Assembly: GCA_002685455.1 (NCBI GenBank)
Contig: NYXF01000109.1
Coordinates: forward strand, 1 to 17,281
Reading direction: 5' to 3'
DNA from: Porticoccus sp.
GTDB taxonomy: Bacteria > Pseudomonadota > Gammaproteobacteria > Pseudomonadales > Porticoccaceae
DNA length: 17,281 bases
Part shown: piece after piece, positions 8,820 to 16,399 of the stretch
Layout: each line of letters begins with the position of its first letter
How positions within the stretch are numbered: position 1 is the first letter of the stretch
The notes under the pieces: generated by a model
Seen by the model: only the letters and a program-made list of their open reading frames with translations
Told to the model about the DNA's origin: nothing
The model's database searches: none
Made by a program: the position numbers and the translations under genes

Positions 8820-9680
8820 CTATGTGGGATTTTTGCAAATAGTTACTCTGTCCAAGCAAGACAAATCACGGAAAGTTTCAACTTCGTCATAGCCGTTGTT
8901 TGTCATCAATTGACGAACTATCGATCCCTGATCGTAACCATGCTCTATGGCCAGCCAGCCACCGGAATTAAGTTGGTTTTTTGCACAACTGACTATCAAT
9001 CGAATATCAGAAAGGCCTAAATTTTCTGAAATTAAAGCACTTACTGGTTCAAACCTAACGTCACCGCGCTGGAGATGTGGGTCGTTAGGCTTTATATAAG
9101 GCGGATTGCTAACTATGAGATCAAAAAAATTACCTTTTAACTCAGAGAACCAATTACTTTTTTGGATCTTAACATTATCTAAAAGAAGGGATTTCCTATT
9201 TTGTTCAGCAATCTCAAGGGCACCTAATTCATTATCTATAGCTTTGATATTCCATAGTTTTTTTTCTGTTGCAAGAGCTAGCGCAATTGCTCCAGTTCCT
9301 GTTCCTAAATCTAGAGCTGATATATCATTATCAAGCGGTAGTGAGAGGGCTATCTCGACCAATAACTCTGTTTCCGGCCTAGGAATTAATGTTTTAGCTG
9401 AAACTTTTAGAGGTAGAGACCAAAACTCGCGATATCCCAATATATGAGCTACTGGTATTCCTGATAAACGCTGATCAAAAAATTCATTAAATTGTCTGTG
9501 CTGTAAGGTACTCAAGTACTCATTTGGCCATGTATATAGGTATGATCTGTTCTTACTCAAAACATGTCCGAGTATCACCTCAACATCTAGTCTAGGGCTA
9601 TCACTGATATGGTTGAGCTCATTACTGCGCCTCAAAATATTCGAAATATTTGGTATTTTACAGGAAATTTTATCAGGCAT
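8820..9680 (-). CDS. prmC: Peptide chain release factor N5-glutamine methyltransferase (PrmC/HemK)
   Basis: S-adenosylmethionine-dependent enzyme that methylates the glutamine of the GGQ motif in release factors, increasing termination efficiency. The 286 residues are of normal length. The N-terminal helical domain (about 1-80) is followed by the linker LIPRPETELLVE (98-109), the cofactor-binding loop LDLGTGTGA (123-131) and the catalytic NPPY (192-195), which binds the target glutamine. The start is ATG at 9680, with no strong ribosome site. It is downstream of prfA, its substrate gene, on the same strand with a 79-base gap, and is probably the last gene of the hemA-prfA-prmC transcript. I see no terminator after it. 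Confidence 0.96.
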   Translation of the reverse strand: MPDKISCKIPNISNILRRSNELNHISDSPRLDVEVILGHVLSKNRSYLYTWPNEYLSTLQHRQFNEFFDQRLSGIPVAHILGYREFWSLPLKVSAKTLIPRPETELLVEIALSLPLDNDISALDLGTGTGAIALALATEKKLWNIKAIDNELGALEIAEQNRKSLLLDNVKIQKSNWFSELKGNFFDLIVSNPPYIKPNDPHLQRGDVRFEPVSALISENLGLSDIRLIVSCAKNQLNSGGWLAIEHGYDQGSIVRQLMTNNGYDEVETFRDLSCLDRVTICKNPT

Positions 9681-9759
9681 AATATGATTAAGAACTTTAA
9701 GGTTATTTATACATAGATACTAAATTCAACTTTTAATACTTTTCAGCGATTCCTATTCA

Positions 9760-10842
9760 TCATGACGATATATCGGTGAGCAAATTAGCCTGATTTTCAT
9801 TGATCAATGGCTGTATTACTCCATCAAGACTGCCCTCCATAATCTCAGATAATTTATACAATGTTAAATTAATTCTATGGTCTGTAATACGGCCCTGCGA
9901 ATAATTATATGTGCGGATACGCTCTGATCTATCTCCGCTCCCGACAAGTGAGCGACGCTCTTCTGCTATATTTTCTGCTGCAACAGCTTCTTGGGAAAGT
10001 TTCAACCGAGCTGACAAAAGTGCCATAGCTCTTGCCTTATTTTTATGCTGAGAGCGGTCATCTTGACATTCGACAACTACACCTGTCGGTATATGAGTAA
10101 TGCGGATAGCTGAATCAGTTTTATTAACATGTTGTCCGCCAGCACCTGAAGAACGGAAAGTATCAATACGAAGATCTGCTTTTTTTATATCTACATCCTC
10201 TACAGATTCAACTTCTGGCATAACTGCTACAGTGCAAGCAGACGTATGAACACGTCCTTGTGACTCTGTATCGGGGACTCTTTGTACTCGGTGAGCTCCA
10301 GATTCAAACTTCAGTTTAGAATAAACACCCTTTCCTGTTATTAAGCTAATAATTTCCTTGTAGCCGCCATGATCTCCATGGTTCTGACTTATAATCTCTA
10401 CCTTCCATTTATAACTTTCAGCATATTTACAGTACATGCGAAATAAATCACCAGAAAAAATAGCTGCCTCATCGCCACCTGTTCCTGCTCTAATTTCGAG
10501 GAATACATTCTTTCCATCATTGTTGTCTTTGGGCAACAGAAGTTGCTGTATTTCCAACAAAAAGACTCCAAGTTCTTTCTCGGCATTATTTTTTTCTTCT
10601 TCAGCCATCTCTCTTATTTCGTGATCAGGATCACCAAGTAACATTTTTGCGTCCAATATCTTTTTCTCAGCTAAAGTATATTTTTTATAAACCTCAACGA
10701 TATACTCATTTTCTGAATATTCTTTCGATAATTCACGGAAATGGTTTTGACTACTTATTACATCTGGCTCACCCAAAAGTGCAGCTATTTCTTCATGACG
10801 ATCAGTAATTAGTTGTAATTTTTTTTGGATAGAATCTTTCAT
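9760..10842 (-). CDS. prfA: Peptide chain release factor 1 (RF1)
   Basis: Recognises UAA and UAG stop codons in the ribosome and triggers peptide release. The length of 360 residues is exactly typical. Domain order: N-terminal helical domain (1-100), then [12 protein letters not shown] (116-127), the stop-recognition tripeptide of P-x-T form at 190-192 (PDT in [10 protein letters not shown]) and the catalytic GGQ at 235-237, the target of PrmC. Downstream, the [12 protein letters not shown] motif is also typical. RF2 would have SPF instead of P-x-T, so this is RF1. It lies between hemA (56 bases upstream) and prmC, the common gammaproteobacterial order. Confidence 0.98.
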   Translation of the reverse strand: MKDSIQKKLQLITDRHEEIAALLGEPDVISSQNHFRELSKEYSENEYIVEVYKKYTLAEKKILDAKMLLGDPDHEIREMAEEEKNNAEKELGVFLLEIQQLLLPKDNNDGKNVFLEIRAGTGGDEAAIFSGDLFRMYCKYAESYKWKVEIISQNHGDHGGYKEIISLITGKGVYSKLKFESGAHRVQRVPDTESQGRVHTSACTVAVMPEVESVEDVDIKKADLRIDTFRSSGAGGQHVNKTDSAIRITHIPTGVVVECQDDRSQHKNKARAMALLSARLKLSQEAVAAENIAEERRSLVGSGDRSERIRTYNYSQGRITDHRINLTLYKLSEIMEGSLDGVIQPLINENQANLLTDISS

Positions 10843-10898
10843 TAAGGCACTTTATCAGTTTTTAGATTAAATGAACTATATTTAAATAGTTACTATTA

Positions 10899-12182
10899 TT
10901 ATTCAGGCTCAATTTCATTTGTTTTTGTAAGTCCAAACAAATCTTTCGTCAGACGAATATCACTTTTTCGTCCATTTTCCGCAGCCTTTTTTAGCATCTT
11001 TGACGGCGTATGCATCAGTTTATTTGTCAAATTTCTCGCTAAATTTTTCAGAACCTCTTCGGGATCTTGACCTGATTGTAGTAAAACTATAGCTTTTTGG
11101 ATCTCAATATCCCTTGTGCTTTCTATTTTTTTTCTAAAATTGCGAATTAAGGAGACTGAATCTAAAGCTTGTATCTGGCTTTTCCATTCAATAACCCCAT
11201 CCTCTATAATTTTTTCAGCTTTATCTGCCGCATTTTCGCGAGATCGCATATTTTCAATAATGACTTCCTGAAGATCATCTACCGTAAAAAGATAAACATC
11301 ATCAAGTTCTGCTACTTCTGGTTCAATATCTCTCGGAACTGCCATATCTAGCATGAAAATTGGCTTATGCTTACGTTTTTTTACTGCAGATTCTACAGCG
11401 CCTTTACCCAATATTGGCAATTGGCTACCTGTTGAAGAAATAAGAATATCTGCTTTATCTAGGAATTCAGGAATATCTGAAAATAAAATTGTATCTGCAC
11501 CAAATTCTTGAGCTAGTTCTTCTGCTCTACGAAGGGTTCGATTTGAAACGGTAATACTGCCTACTTTTTTTTCGAGCAAATGCTTTGCTACCAACTCAAT
11601 GGTTTCTCCTGCCCCAATCAACAGAACATGAACATCTTTAAAATTAGAAAAAATTTGTTGCGAAAGTTTGACTCCAGCATATGCAACAGATACTGGATTT
11701 TGACCGATGGCGGTTTCAGTCCGTACTCGTTTTGCAATAAAAAAAGCTTGCTGAAATAACTGGTTAAGTTTAACAGAAACAGTGCCTGCCTCTTTTGCGA
11801 CAGCATAAGATGACTTTAGCTGTCCGAGTATCTGAGGCTCGCCTAAAATCATTGAATCCAGTCCGCTAGCAACCCTCATTAAATGCTTAGCAGCAAATTC
11901 ATCCTTATGCGTGTAATAATAACCGTCAAGACTAATAGGTTTTAATCCATGATGGTCTAGCAGCCAATTTAAGACTTTTTGGTTGGCGCATTTTGAATTT
12001 TTAGGGGTAACTATATATATTTCTGTTCTATTACATGTTGACAATATAGCGGCTTCGTTTATATCGCCATCATCTATCAAATCTCGTAAAGCTTTGGTAA
12101 TGTTTTTTGGGGCAAAAACAACCTTCTCTCTAATGTCAAGAGATGCAGAGCGATGATTAATCCCCAATAAAAAAATAGCCAT
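10899..12182 (-). CDS. hemA: Glutamyl-tRNA reductase
   Basis: Reduces the glutamyl group of Glu-tRNA(Glu) with NADPH to glutamate-1-semialdehyde, the first committed step of haem and other tetrapyrrole synthesis by the C5 route. The 427 residues match the family. The N terminus FLLGINHRSASLDIREKV is typical; the catalytic cysteine is Cys50 in STCNRTE. SGLDSMILGEPQILGQLK (107-124) and the nucleotide-binding turn LIGAGET (188-194) follow, then a C-terminal dimerisation helix bundle. The start is ATG at 12182, with a weak TTGGA ribosome site. No gene start intervenes before prfA, so an operon is likely. Its promoter must lie in the gap towards lolB, which also holds a relic of another gene. Confidence 0.98.
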   Translation of the reverse strand: MAIFLLGINHRSASLDIREKVVFAPKNITKALRDLIDDGDINEAAILSTCNRTEIYIVTPKNSKCANQKVLNWLLDHHGLKPISLDGYYYTHKDEFAAKHLMRVASGLDSMILGEPQILGQLKSSYAVAKEAGTVSVKLNQLFQQAFFIAKRVRTETAIGQNPVSVAYAGVKLSQQIFSNFKDVHVLLIGAGETIELVAKHLLEKKVGSITVSNRTLRRAEELAQEFGADTILFSDIPEFLDKADILISSTGSQLPILGKGAVESAVKKRKHKPIFMLDMAVPRDIEPEVAELDDVYLFTVDDLQEVIIENMRSRENAADKAEKIIEDGVIEWKSQIQALDSVSLIRNFRKKIESTRDIEIQKAIVLLQSGQDPEEVLKNLARNLTNKLMHTPSKMLKKAAENGRKSDIRLTKDLFGLTKTNEIEPE

Positions 12183-12329
12183 AATCCAACACTTATGAAA
12201 CTTGGCTGCAATTGTCCGGTTCTATGACGCTAAAAACAAGTAGTATTCGATCAATATTTAGCTAGCTTATTAGCTTTTTTTATTGTTAGAGTATCTGTTT
12301 GCAAGTTAAAAGCCAAAAAATTTGGAATA

Positions 12330-12431
12330 GGTAAAAAAAATGAAGCTATTTCGGTATGGAACGAGGCTATAAAAAAACATCCTAATAATTCTATGATACT
12401 TGAAATAATGGAGAGACTTAAGGTTGAGTAA
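12330..12431 (+). pseudogene. C-terminal relic of a TPR-protein gene (PA4667-like)
   Basis: The last 33 codons of an otherwise missing gene end in TAA at 12429-12431, overlapping the lolB start by 8 bases. The residues GKKNEAISVWNEAIKKHPNN fit the second half of a TPR repeat, with consensus G15, A20, W/Y24, A27 and P32 in register, and they are followed by a short terminal helix (MILEIMERL). Upstream, the same frame becomes low-complexity and hits a stop at 12231, with no suitable start. A tryptophan expected just before the glycine appears in another frame (12323-12325), hinting at a frameshift. From memory, Pseudomonas has a full-length TPR gene (PA4667) at this exact place, between hemA and lolB. 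I infer deletion and decay of that gene. Confidence 0.6.
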
Positions 12432-13026
12432 ATCAATTTGTTATACAATCTTTTTCTTGATTTTAATATTAGTTAATGCATGTTCCATCAACAGAGGCTA
12501 TGAATCTAAAGATCTAATCTATAAAAAAAGGTATTTCGATCAACTACAAGATATAGATCATTGGCTGATACAAGGCAAAATTGGATATAAAAATTCGAAA
12601 GAAGGCGGAAGTGCTTGGATTACATGGGTTCAAAGTAAAGAAGATTTCGAAATTAAATTAAACGGCCCACTTGGCATTAATGTAAGAAAAATACGTGGGA
12701 AAATAAATTATCCTAGATTAAAAACTAAAAGGTATGAGATAACTACTATTGAAGATTTTGAGGTGTATGGTGAGAAATCGTTTCTGTTAGCTACGGAAAT
12801 AGAGAATCTAAGATTTTGGATTAAAGGTCTGGAGTCTCCGAATTTAAAAATTATCGAATCTCGATATAATGATGATGGGACTCTGGCGTCACTAAAACAA
12901 GCAGGATGGAAATTAGATTTTTCCAACTATGAAAATATAGGAAAATTTAAACTACCAAACAGAATAAAAGGAAAAAAAGGAACTTATCGGTTTAACTTAA
13001 GTATAAAAAAATGGGTAATTAAATAA
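12424..13026 (+). CDS. lolB: Outer-membrane lipoprotein LolB
   Basis: Outer-membrane receptor that takes lipoproteins from periplasmic LolA and inserts them into the outer membrane. The 200-residue precursor has a short lipoprotein signal: a hydrophobic stretch (7-17) and a lipobox ending LVNAC, with Cys20 as the lipidated residue. Residue +2 is Ser, not Asp, so it should go to the outer membrane. The mature part shows HWLIQGKIGYKN, then GSAWITWVQ and LNGPLGINVRKIRG, the LolB pattern. The start must be TTG: the in-frame stop TAA at 12406-12408 leaves no ATG or GTG upstream of the signal peptide. The sequence is divergent and Lys-rich, and identification rests on motif order plus position before ispE. 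The ispE gene follows after 3 bases. Confidence 0.88.
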   Translation: MSKSICYTIFFLILILVNACSINRGYESKDLIYKKRYFDQLQDIDHWLIQGKIGYKNSKEGGSAWITWVQSKEDFEIKLNGPLGINVRKIRGKINYPRLKTKRYEITTIEDFEVYGEKSFLLATEIENLRFWIKGLESPNLKIIESRYNDDGTLASLKQAGWKLDFSNYENIGKFKLPNRIKGKKGTYRFNLSIKKWVIK

Positions 13027-13029
13027 GAG

Positions 13030-13869
13030 ATGAAACTGTCGCTACCTGCTCCAGCAAAATTGAATTTATTTCTACATATAACTGGCAAAAAAGAAAATGG
13101 TTACCATGAGCTGCAAACATTATTTCAAATGCTTGACTATGGCGATTATCTTGAAATTGAATCTAATGATTCCGGAAAAATTGATTTATTAACAACTAAA
13201 AAAAATATTCCAAATCAGGAGAATGCTGTACTGCATGCAGCACGTGCTTTACAAAGCCACACTGCATGTGGCCATGGGGCAAAAATACTATTGAAAAAAA
13301 ATCTACCAATAGGTGCTGGTTTAGGTGGTGGGAGTAGCAATGCTGCTTCAGCTATTCTCGGATTGAATATAGTGTGGAACTTAAAGTTAACTAATACTGA
13401 GCTCCAAAATATAGGATCTAAAATTGGGGCGGATGTTCCAGTTTTTATCTTAGGAAAAACTGCATGGGGTGAGGGTATCGGAGAAAAGTTGACTCCTGTA
13501 GATATACCTAATAACTGGTTTCTAGTTCTAACGCCGAATATATTTATAAGCACAACGGAAATATTTAGCCATCCTGGTTTGACAAGAAACACTCATCCGA
13601 TCAAAATACGCGCCTTTGAGGAGAAAGGTTGGAAAAATGATTGTCAATTAGTTGTGGAAGATCTTTATCCTGAAGTAAAAAAAGCTCGCCAATGGCTAGC
13701 TAACTTTGCTCCAGCTAGAATGACAGGAACGGGTGGAAGTATCTTCTCAAGTTTTTCTACAGAAGATGAAGCAAAAGCTTTACTAAAAAAAATTCCAAAG
13801 CCATGGCATGGTTTTGTTGCCAAAGGAGTCAATAGATCTCCTGTATTTAAAATTTTGTCTCCTGAATAA
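13030..13869 (+). CDS. ispE: 4-diphosphocytidyl-2-C-methyl-D-erythritol kinase (IspE)
   Basis: GHMP-family kinase that phosphorylates the 2-hydroxyl of CDP-methylerythritol in the non-mevalonate (MEP) route to isoprenoids. The 279 residues are normal in length. PAPAKLNLFLHI (6-17) carries the substrate-binding Lys10; the ATP-binding glycine loop is LPIGAGLGGGSSNAA (92-106); and GADVPVF (133-139) holds the probable catalytic Asp135. A third GHMP motif, ARMTGTGGSIFSSF, is near the C terminus. The ATG start lies 3 bases after the lolB stop and has no strong ribosome site, so translation probably depends on coupling with lolB. A tRNA gene starts 7 bases after the stop codon. Confidence 0.97.
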   Translation: MKLSLPAPAKLNLFLHITGKKENGYHELQTLFQMLDYGDYLEIESNDSGKIDLLTTKKNIPNQENAVLHAARALQSHTACGHGAKILLKKNLPIGAGLGGGSSNAASAILGLNIVWNLKLTNTELQNIGSKIGADVPVFILGKTAWGEGIGEKLTPVDIPNNWFLVLTPNIFISTTEIFSHPGLTRNTHPIKIRAFEEKGWKNDCQLVVEDLYPEVKKARQWLANFAPARMTGTGGSIFSSFSTEDEAKALLKKIPKPWHGFVAKGVNRSPVFKILSPE

Positions 13870-13876
13870 AAGCTGT

Positions 13877-13952
13877 TGGGGTGTGGCCAAGCGGTTAAGG
13901 CAGCGGCTTTTGATGCCGCCACTCGGTGGTTCGAATCCACCCACCCCAGCCA
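13877..13952 (+). tRNA. tRNA-Gln (anticodon TTG)
   Basis: A complete cloverleaf. The acceptor stem pairs TGGGGTG (13877-13883) with CACCCCA (13942-13948), including the weak first U-A pair known from tRNA-Gln. The anticodon arm is GCGGC-TTTTGAT-GCCGC with anticodon TTG, reading CAA (and CAG by wobble). The T arm is GGTGG-TTCGAAT-CCACC. The discriminator is G, and the CCA end is encoded. It lies 7 bases after ispE and 56 bases before prs on the same strand, so it is probably cut out of a longer transcript. Confidence 0.98.
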
Positions 13953-14008
13953 TATTTTATATAACTGTAGTATAGTGTTGTGGGAAAGATAATTATTAGG
14001 GAAATTAT

Positions 14009-14956
14009 GTGGCCAATTTAATGGTTTTTTCTGGGAACGCAAACCCAGAGTTAGCGAGAGAAATAAGTCAATTTTTAGGGATCAACATGAGTAATTCAGT
14101 TGTCTCTCAGTTCTCTGATGGTGAAATAAATATTGAAATTTGTGAAAATGTCCGCGGTCAAGATGTTTTTATTGTTCAACCAACAAGTCCGCCAACGCAT
14201 AAAAATTTAATGGAGCTGATTCTGATGGTGGATGCACTTCGTCGGTCATCTGCCGCTAGAATTACTGCTGTAATTCCATATTTTGGATATGCTCGCCAAG
14301 ATAGGAGAGTTCGCTCAATTCGTGTGCCAATAAGTGCAAAAGTTGTAGCAGATATGATATCTAACGCTGGTGTTGATCGTGTGATGACTGTTGATCTTCA
14401 TGCAGAGCAAATCCAGGGATTTTTTGACTGTGCAGTAGAAAACGTATACGGACTTCCGCTAATGACAGACGATGTTCAGCGTCAAAACTACCAACAACCA
14501 ACTGTTGTCTCACCTGATATTGGTGGTGTTGTTCGAGCAAGAGCTATGGCCAAACTGCTTAATACAGATCTTGCAATAATAGATAAACGAAGACCAGAGG
14601 CAAATCAAATTGAAGTTATGAATATTATAGGTGAAGTCGAAGGTCGTACTTGTATATTGATAGATGATATTGTCGATACTGCTGGAACCCTATGCAAGGC
14701 AGCTGATGCTTTAAAAGAAAGAGGAGCGTCCAAGGTGGTTGCTTACTGTACTCACCCTGTTTTGTCTGGCAAAGCAATCAAAAATATTGAAGCTTCAAAA
14801 CTTGATACGATGGTTGTTACAAACAGTATTCCAATAAGTATAAATGCAATAAAAAGTGGACGAATAAGAGTGTTAACCATTGGAAAAATGCTTGCGGAAG
14901 CAATGCGTCGCGTGAGTAACGAGGAATCCATAAGTGCCATGTTTGACGAGAAATAA
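14009..14956 (+). CDS. prs: Ribose-phosphate pyrophosphokinase (PRPP synthetase)
   Basis: Transfers pyrophosphate from ATP to ribose-5-phosphate, making PRPP for purine, pyrimidine, histidine, tryptophan and NAD synthesis. The 315 residues equal the E. coli enzyme in length. Visible motifs: [20 protein letters not shown] (35-54), [10 protein letters not shown] (91-100), the family signature [11 protein letters not shown] (129-139) and the PRPP-binding loop DDIVDTAGT (219-227). The C terminus NEESISAMF is also typical. The start is GTG at 14009, supported by AGGGA at 13998-14002 with 6 bases of spacing; an internal ATG at 14021 would lose the conserved beginning. It follows tRNA-Gln, a position it also has in Pseudomonas as I recall. 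Confidence 0.98.
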   Translation: MANLMVFSGNANPELAREISQFLGINMSNSVVSQFSDGEINIEICENVRGQDVFIVQPTSPPTHKNLMELILMVDALRRSSAARITAVIPYFGYARQDRRVRSIRVPISAKVVADMISNAGVDRVMTVDLHAEQIQGFFDCAVENVYGLPLMTDDVQRQNYQQPTVVSPDIGGVVRARAMAKLLNTDLAIIDKRRPEANQIEVMNIIGEVEGRTCILIDDIVDTAGTLCKAADALKERGASKVVAYCTHPVLSGKAIKNIEASKLDTMVVTNSIPISINAIKSGRIRVLTIGKMLAEAMRRVSNEESISAMFDEK

Positions 14957-14976
14957 ATCTTGGATAAATAAACTAT

Positions 14977-15063
14977 ATGGATAAGCAGTCATCAATTATG
15001 GAGAAAATAAACATCTTATCAATTCTGGTCGCGGATTGTGATGATGTAATACTAGGAGACTAA
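14977..15063 (+). CDS. Possible 28-codon leader ORF before rplY
   Basis: The 110-base gap between prs and rplY contains an ATG frame of 28 codons (MDKQSSIMEKINILSILVAD, then a short acidic end). It stops with TAA at 15061-15063, exactly one codon before the rplY ATG and in the same frame. The stop region includes the GGAG ribosome site of rplY, so translation of the leader could influence rplY. No convincing ribosome site precedes the ATG, and no homologue is known to me. It may well be chance. Confidence 0.15.
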   Translation: MDKQSSIMEKINILSILVADCDDVILGD

Positions 15064-15066
15064 AAA

Positions 15067-15744
15067 ATGTCTAATGATTTTAAATTAAATGTAATAGTGC
15101 GAGATGACACGGGGAAAGGTGCGAGCCGCCGCCTTCGTCGTCTAGCCGGTGAGGTGCCAGCTATAGTATACGGTGGAAAAACCCCTCCACAAAAGATATC
15201 TCTGCCTCATAAAGACTTAGATTACGCACTTCAGAACGAGGCTTTTTACTCGCATATCATTACTTTGAATATAGAAGGAAAGAATGAAGAGGTTATACTT
15301 AAGGATCTGCAACGTCACCCAGCCAAACCAGTTATCATGCATGCTGATTTTTTACGTATCAGCAAAACACAAAAACTCTCCACAAAAGTTCCAATTCACT
15401 TTATAAACGAGGATGTCTGTGCAGGAGTAAAACTTGGTGGAGGTAATATTACCCGGAGTATGACGGAGCTGGATATAACTTGTCTTCCAGCAGATTTGCC
15501 TGAATATATTGAGGTGGATGTGGCAGAGGTTGAAGTTGGACAAATACTACATATTTCTGATATCAAACTCCCAAACGGAGTAGAAAGTATTGCTTTGAGT
15601 TATGGGGAAGATCGCGATTCACCCATTTTTACTGTCAATAAACCAAAAGAAGAAGTAGAAGAGGTCATAGTTGACGAAGATAGTGAAGAGACGGTTGAGA
15701 ACGAAAATAAAGAGGGAGATGAAAGTGATGAAAAAAATGAGTAA
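15067..15744 (+). CDS. rplY: 50S ribosomal protein L25, long Ctc type
   Basis: Binds 5S rRNA in the large ribosomal subunit; the two-domain Ctc form is also linked to general stress in some bacteria. The 225 residues contain the N-terminal L25 beta-barrel (DDTGKGASRRLRRLAGEVPA, 13-32; DLQRHPAKPVIMHADFLRIS, 80-99) and the TL5/Ctc second domain (about 100-190). A strongly acidic low-complexity tail follows from about residue 193, with many Glu and Asp and few other residues. Such tails vary between species and are probably disordered. The start is ATG at 15067 with GGAG 8 bases upstream, a very good site. pth follows after 40 bases. Confidence 0.97.
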   Translation: MSNDFKLNVIVRDDTGKGASRRLRRLAGEVPAIVYGGKTPPQKISLPHKDLDYALQNEAFYSHIITLNIEGKNEEVILKDLQRHPAKPVIMHADFLRISKTQKLSTKVPIHFINEDVCAGVKLGGGNITRSMTELDITCLPADLPEYIEVDVAEVEVGQILHISDIKLPNGVESIALSYGEDRDSPIFTVNKPKEEVEEVIVDEDSEETVENENKEGDESDEKNE

Positions 15745-15784
15745 TATTCCTCAATGTTTCAAAGTGGCTCAAGGGGCTTAGGTA

Positions 15785-16366
15785 TTGGACAAAATTGTTC
15801 AACTAATTGTTGGGCTGGGAAATCCTGGCCAACAATATGAACATACCCGTCATAATGCAGGGGCTTCTTTTGTTTCTGCTCTTGGAAAAAAATATCTTGC
15901 AGTGTTTAAAACCGATGAAAAATTTTTTGGATCTGTTGCTAGAGTTAAAATAGATTACCAAGATGTAAGATTATTGATACCGAACACTTTTATGAATATA
16001 AGTGGAAAGTCTATTGCTTCTTTGGCTAACTTTTATCAAATTGATCCAGACAATATTCTAGTTGTTCATGATGATATAGATCTTAATCCCGGAATATCTA
16101 AATATAAAATAGGCGGTGGACACGGTGGACATAATGGCCTTAAGAGTATTATAAAAGCGCTGGGTAATAGAAATAATTTTGCACGCCTTCGAATAGGGGT
16201 TGGTCATCCCGGTCAAGCTAATGAAGTTGTTAACTTCGTACTTAAAAAAGGGCCTAGAAGTGAACAAGATCTGATTGATGGTAGTTTTGAGAATTGCATT
16301 AACACGATTCCGTTTGCTATAAAAGGTAAATGGAATGAGGCGATGAAAGAACTCCACACGATATAG
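15785..16366 (+). CDS. pth: Peptidyl-tRNA hydrolase
   Basis: Cleaves peptides from tRNAs that drop off ribosomes, recycling the tRNA; normally essential. The 193 residues match the family. Active-site residues are present: Asn13 (in GLGNPG), His23 (TRHNAG), Asn71 (FMNISG) and Asp96 (VVHDDID). The GGGHGGHNGLKSI segment (about 109-121) and the late RLRIGVGHPG are also typical. The start is TTG: an in-frame TAG at 15779-15781 stands one codon upstream, and the conserved LIVGLGNPG begins at residue 7, so no other common start fits. AAGGGG at 15771-15776 is 8 bases upstream. It lies between rplY and ychF, the usual gammaproteobacterial order. Confidence 0.97.
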   Translation: MDKIVQLIVGLGNPGQQYEHTRHNAGASFVSALGKKYLAVFKTDEKFFGSVARVKIDYQDVRLLIPNTFMNISGKSIASLANFYQIDPDNILVVHDDIDLNPGISKYKIGGGHGGHNGLKSIIKALGNRNNFARLRIGVGHPGQANEVVNFVLKKGPRSEQDLIDGSFENCINTIPFAIKGKWNEAMKELHTI

Positions 16367-16399
16367 TCAATTTCTTTTTAATATTTGAGAGTTTACCTG

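Noticed and set aside
10267..10275. RF1 stop-recognition tripeptide reads PDT rather than the PAT of E. coli
   Set aside because: The middle position of the P-x-T motif varies between species, so this does not suggest altered stop-codon reading.
12260..12281. Small hairpin (AGCTA/TAGCT) followed by seven T residues
   Set aside because: The stem is only 5 bp with two G-C pairs, too weak for a terminator, and no gene ends just before it on the plus strand.
13215..13592. Minus-strand frame of 125 codons inside ispE
   Set aside because: A shadow of the ispE reading frame, with Pro/Ala/Phe-rich composition and no start signals.
13665..14042. Minus-strand frame of 125 codons across the ispE end, the tRNA and the prs start
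   Set aside because: It reads through the complement of a clear tRNA and two clear genes; such frames often arise from tRNA antisense sequence.
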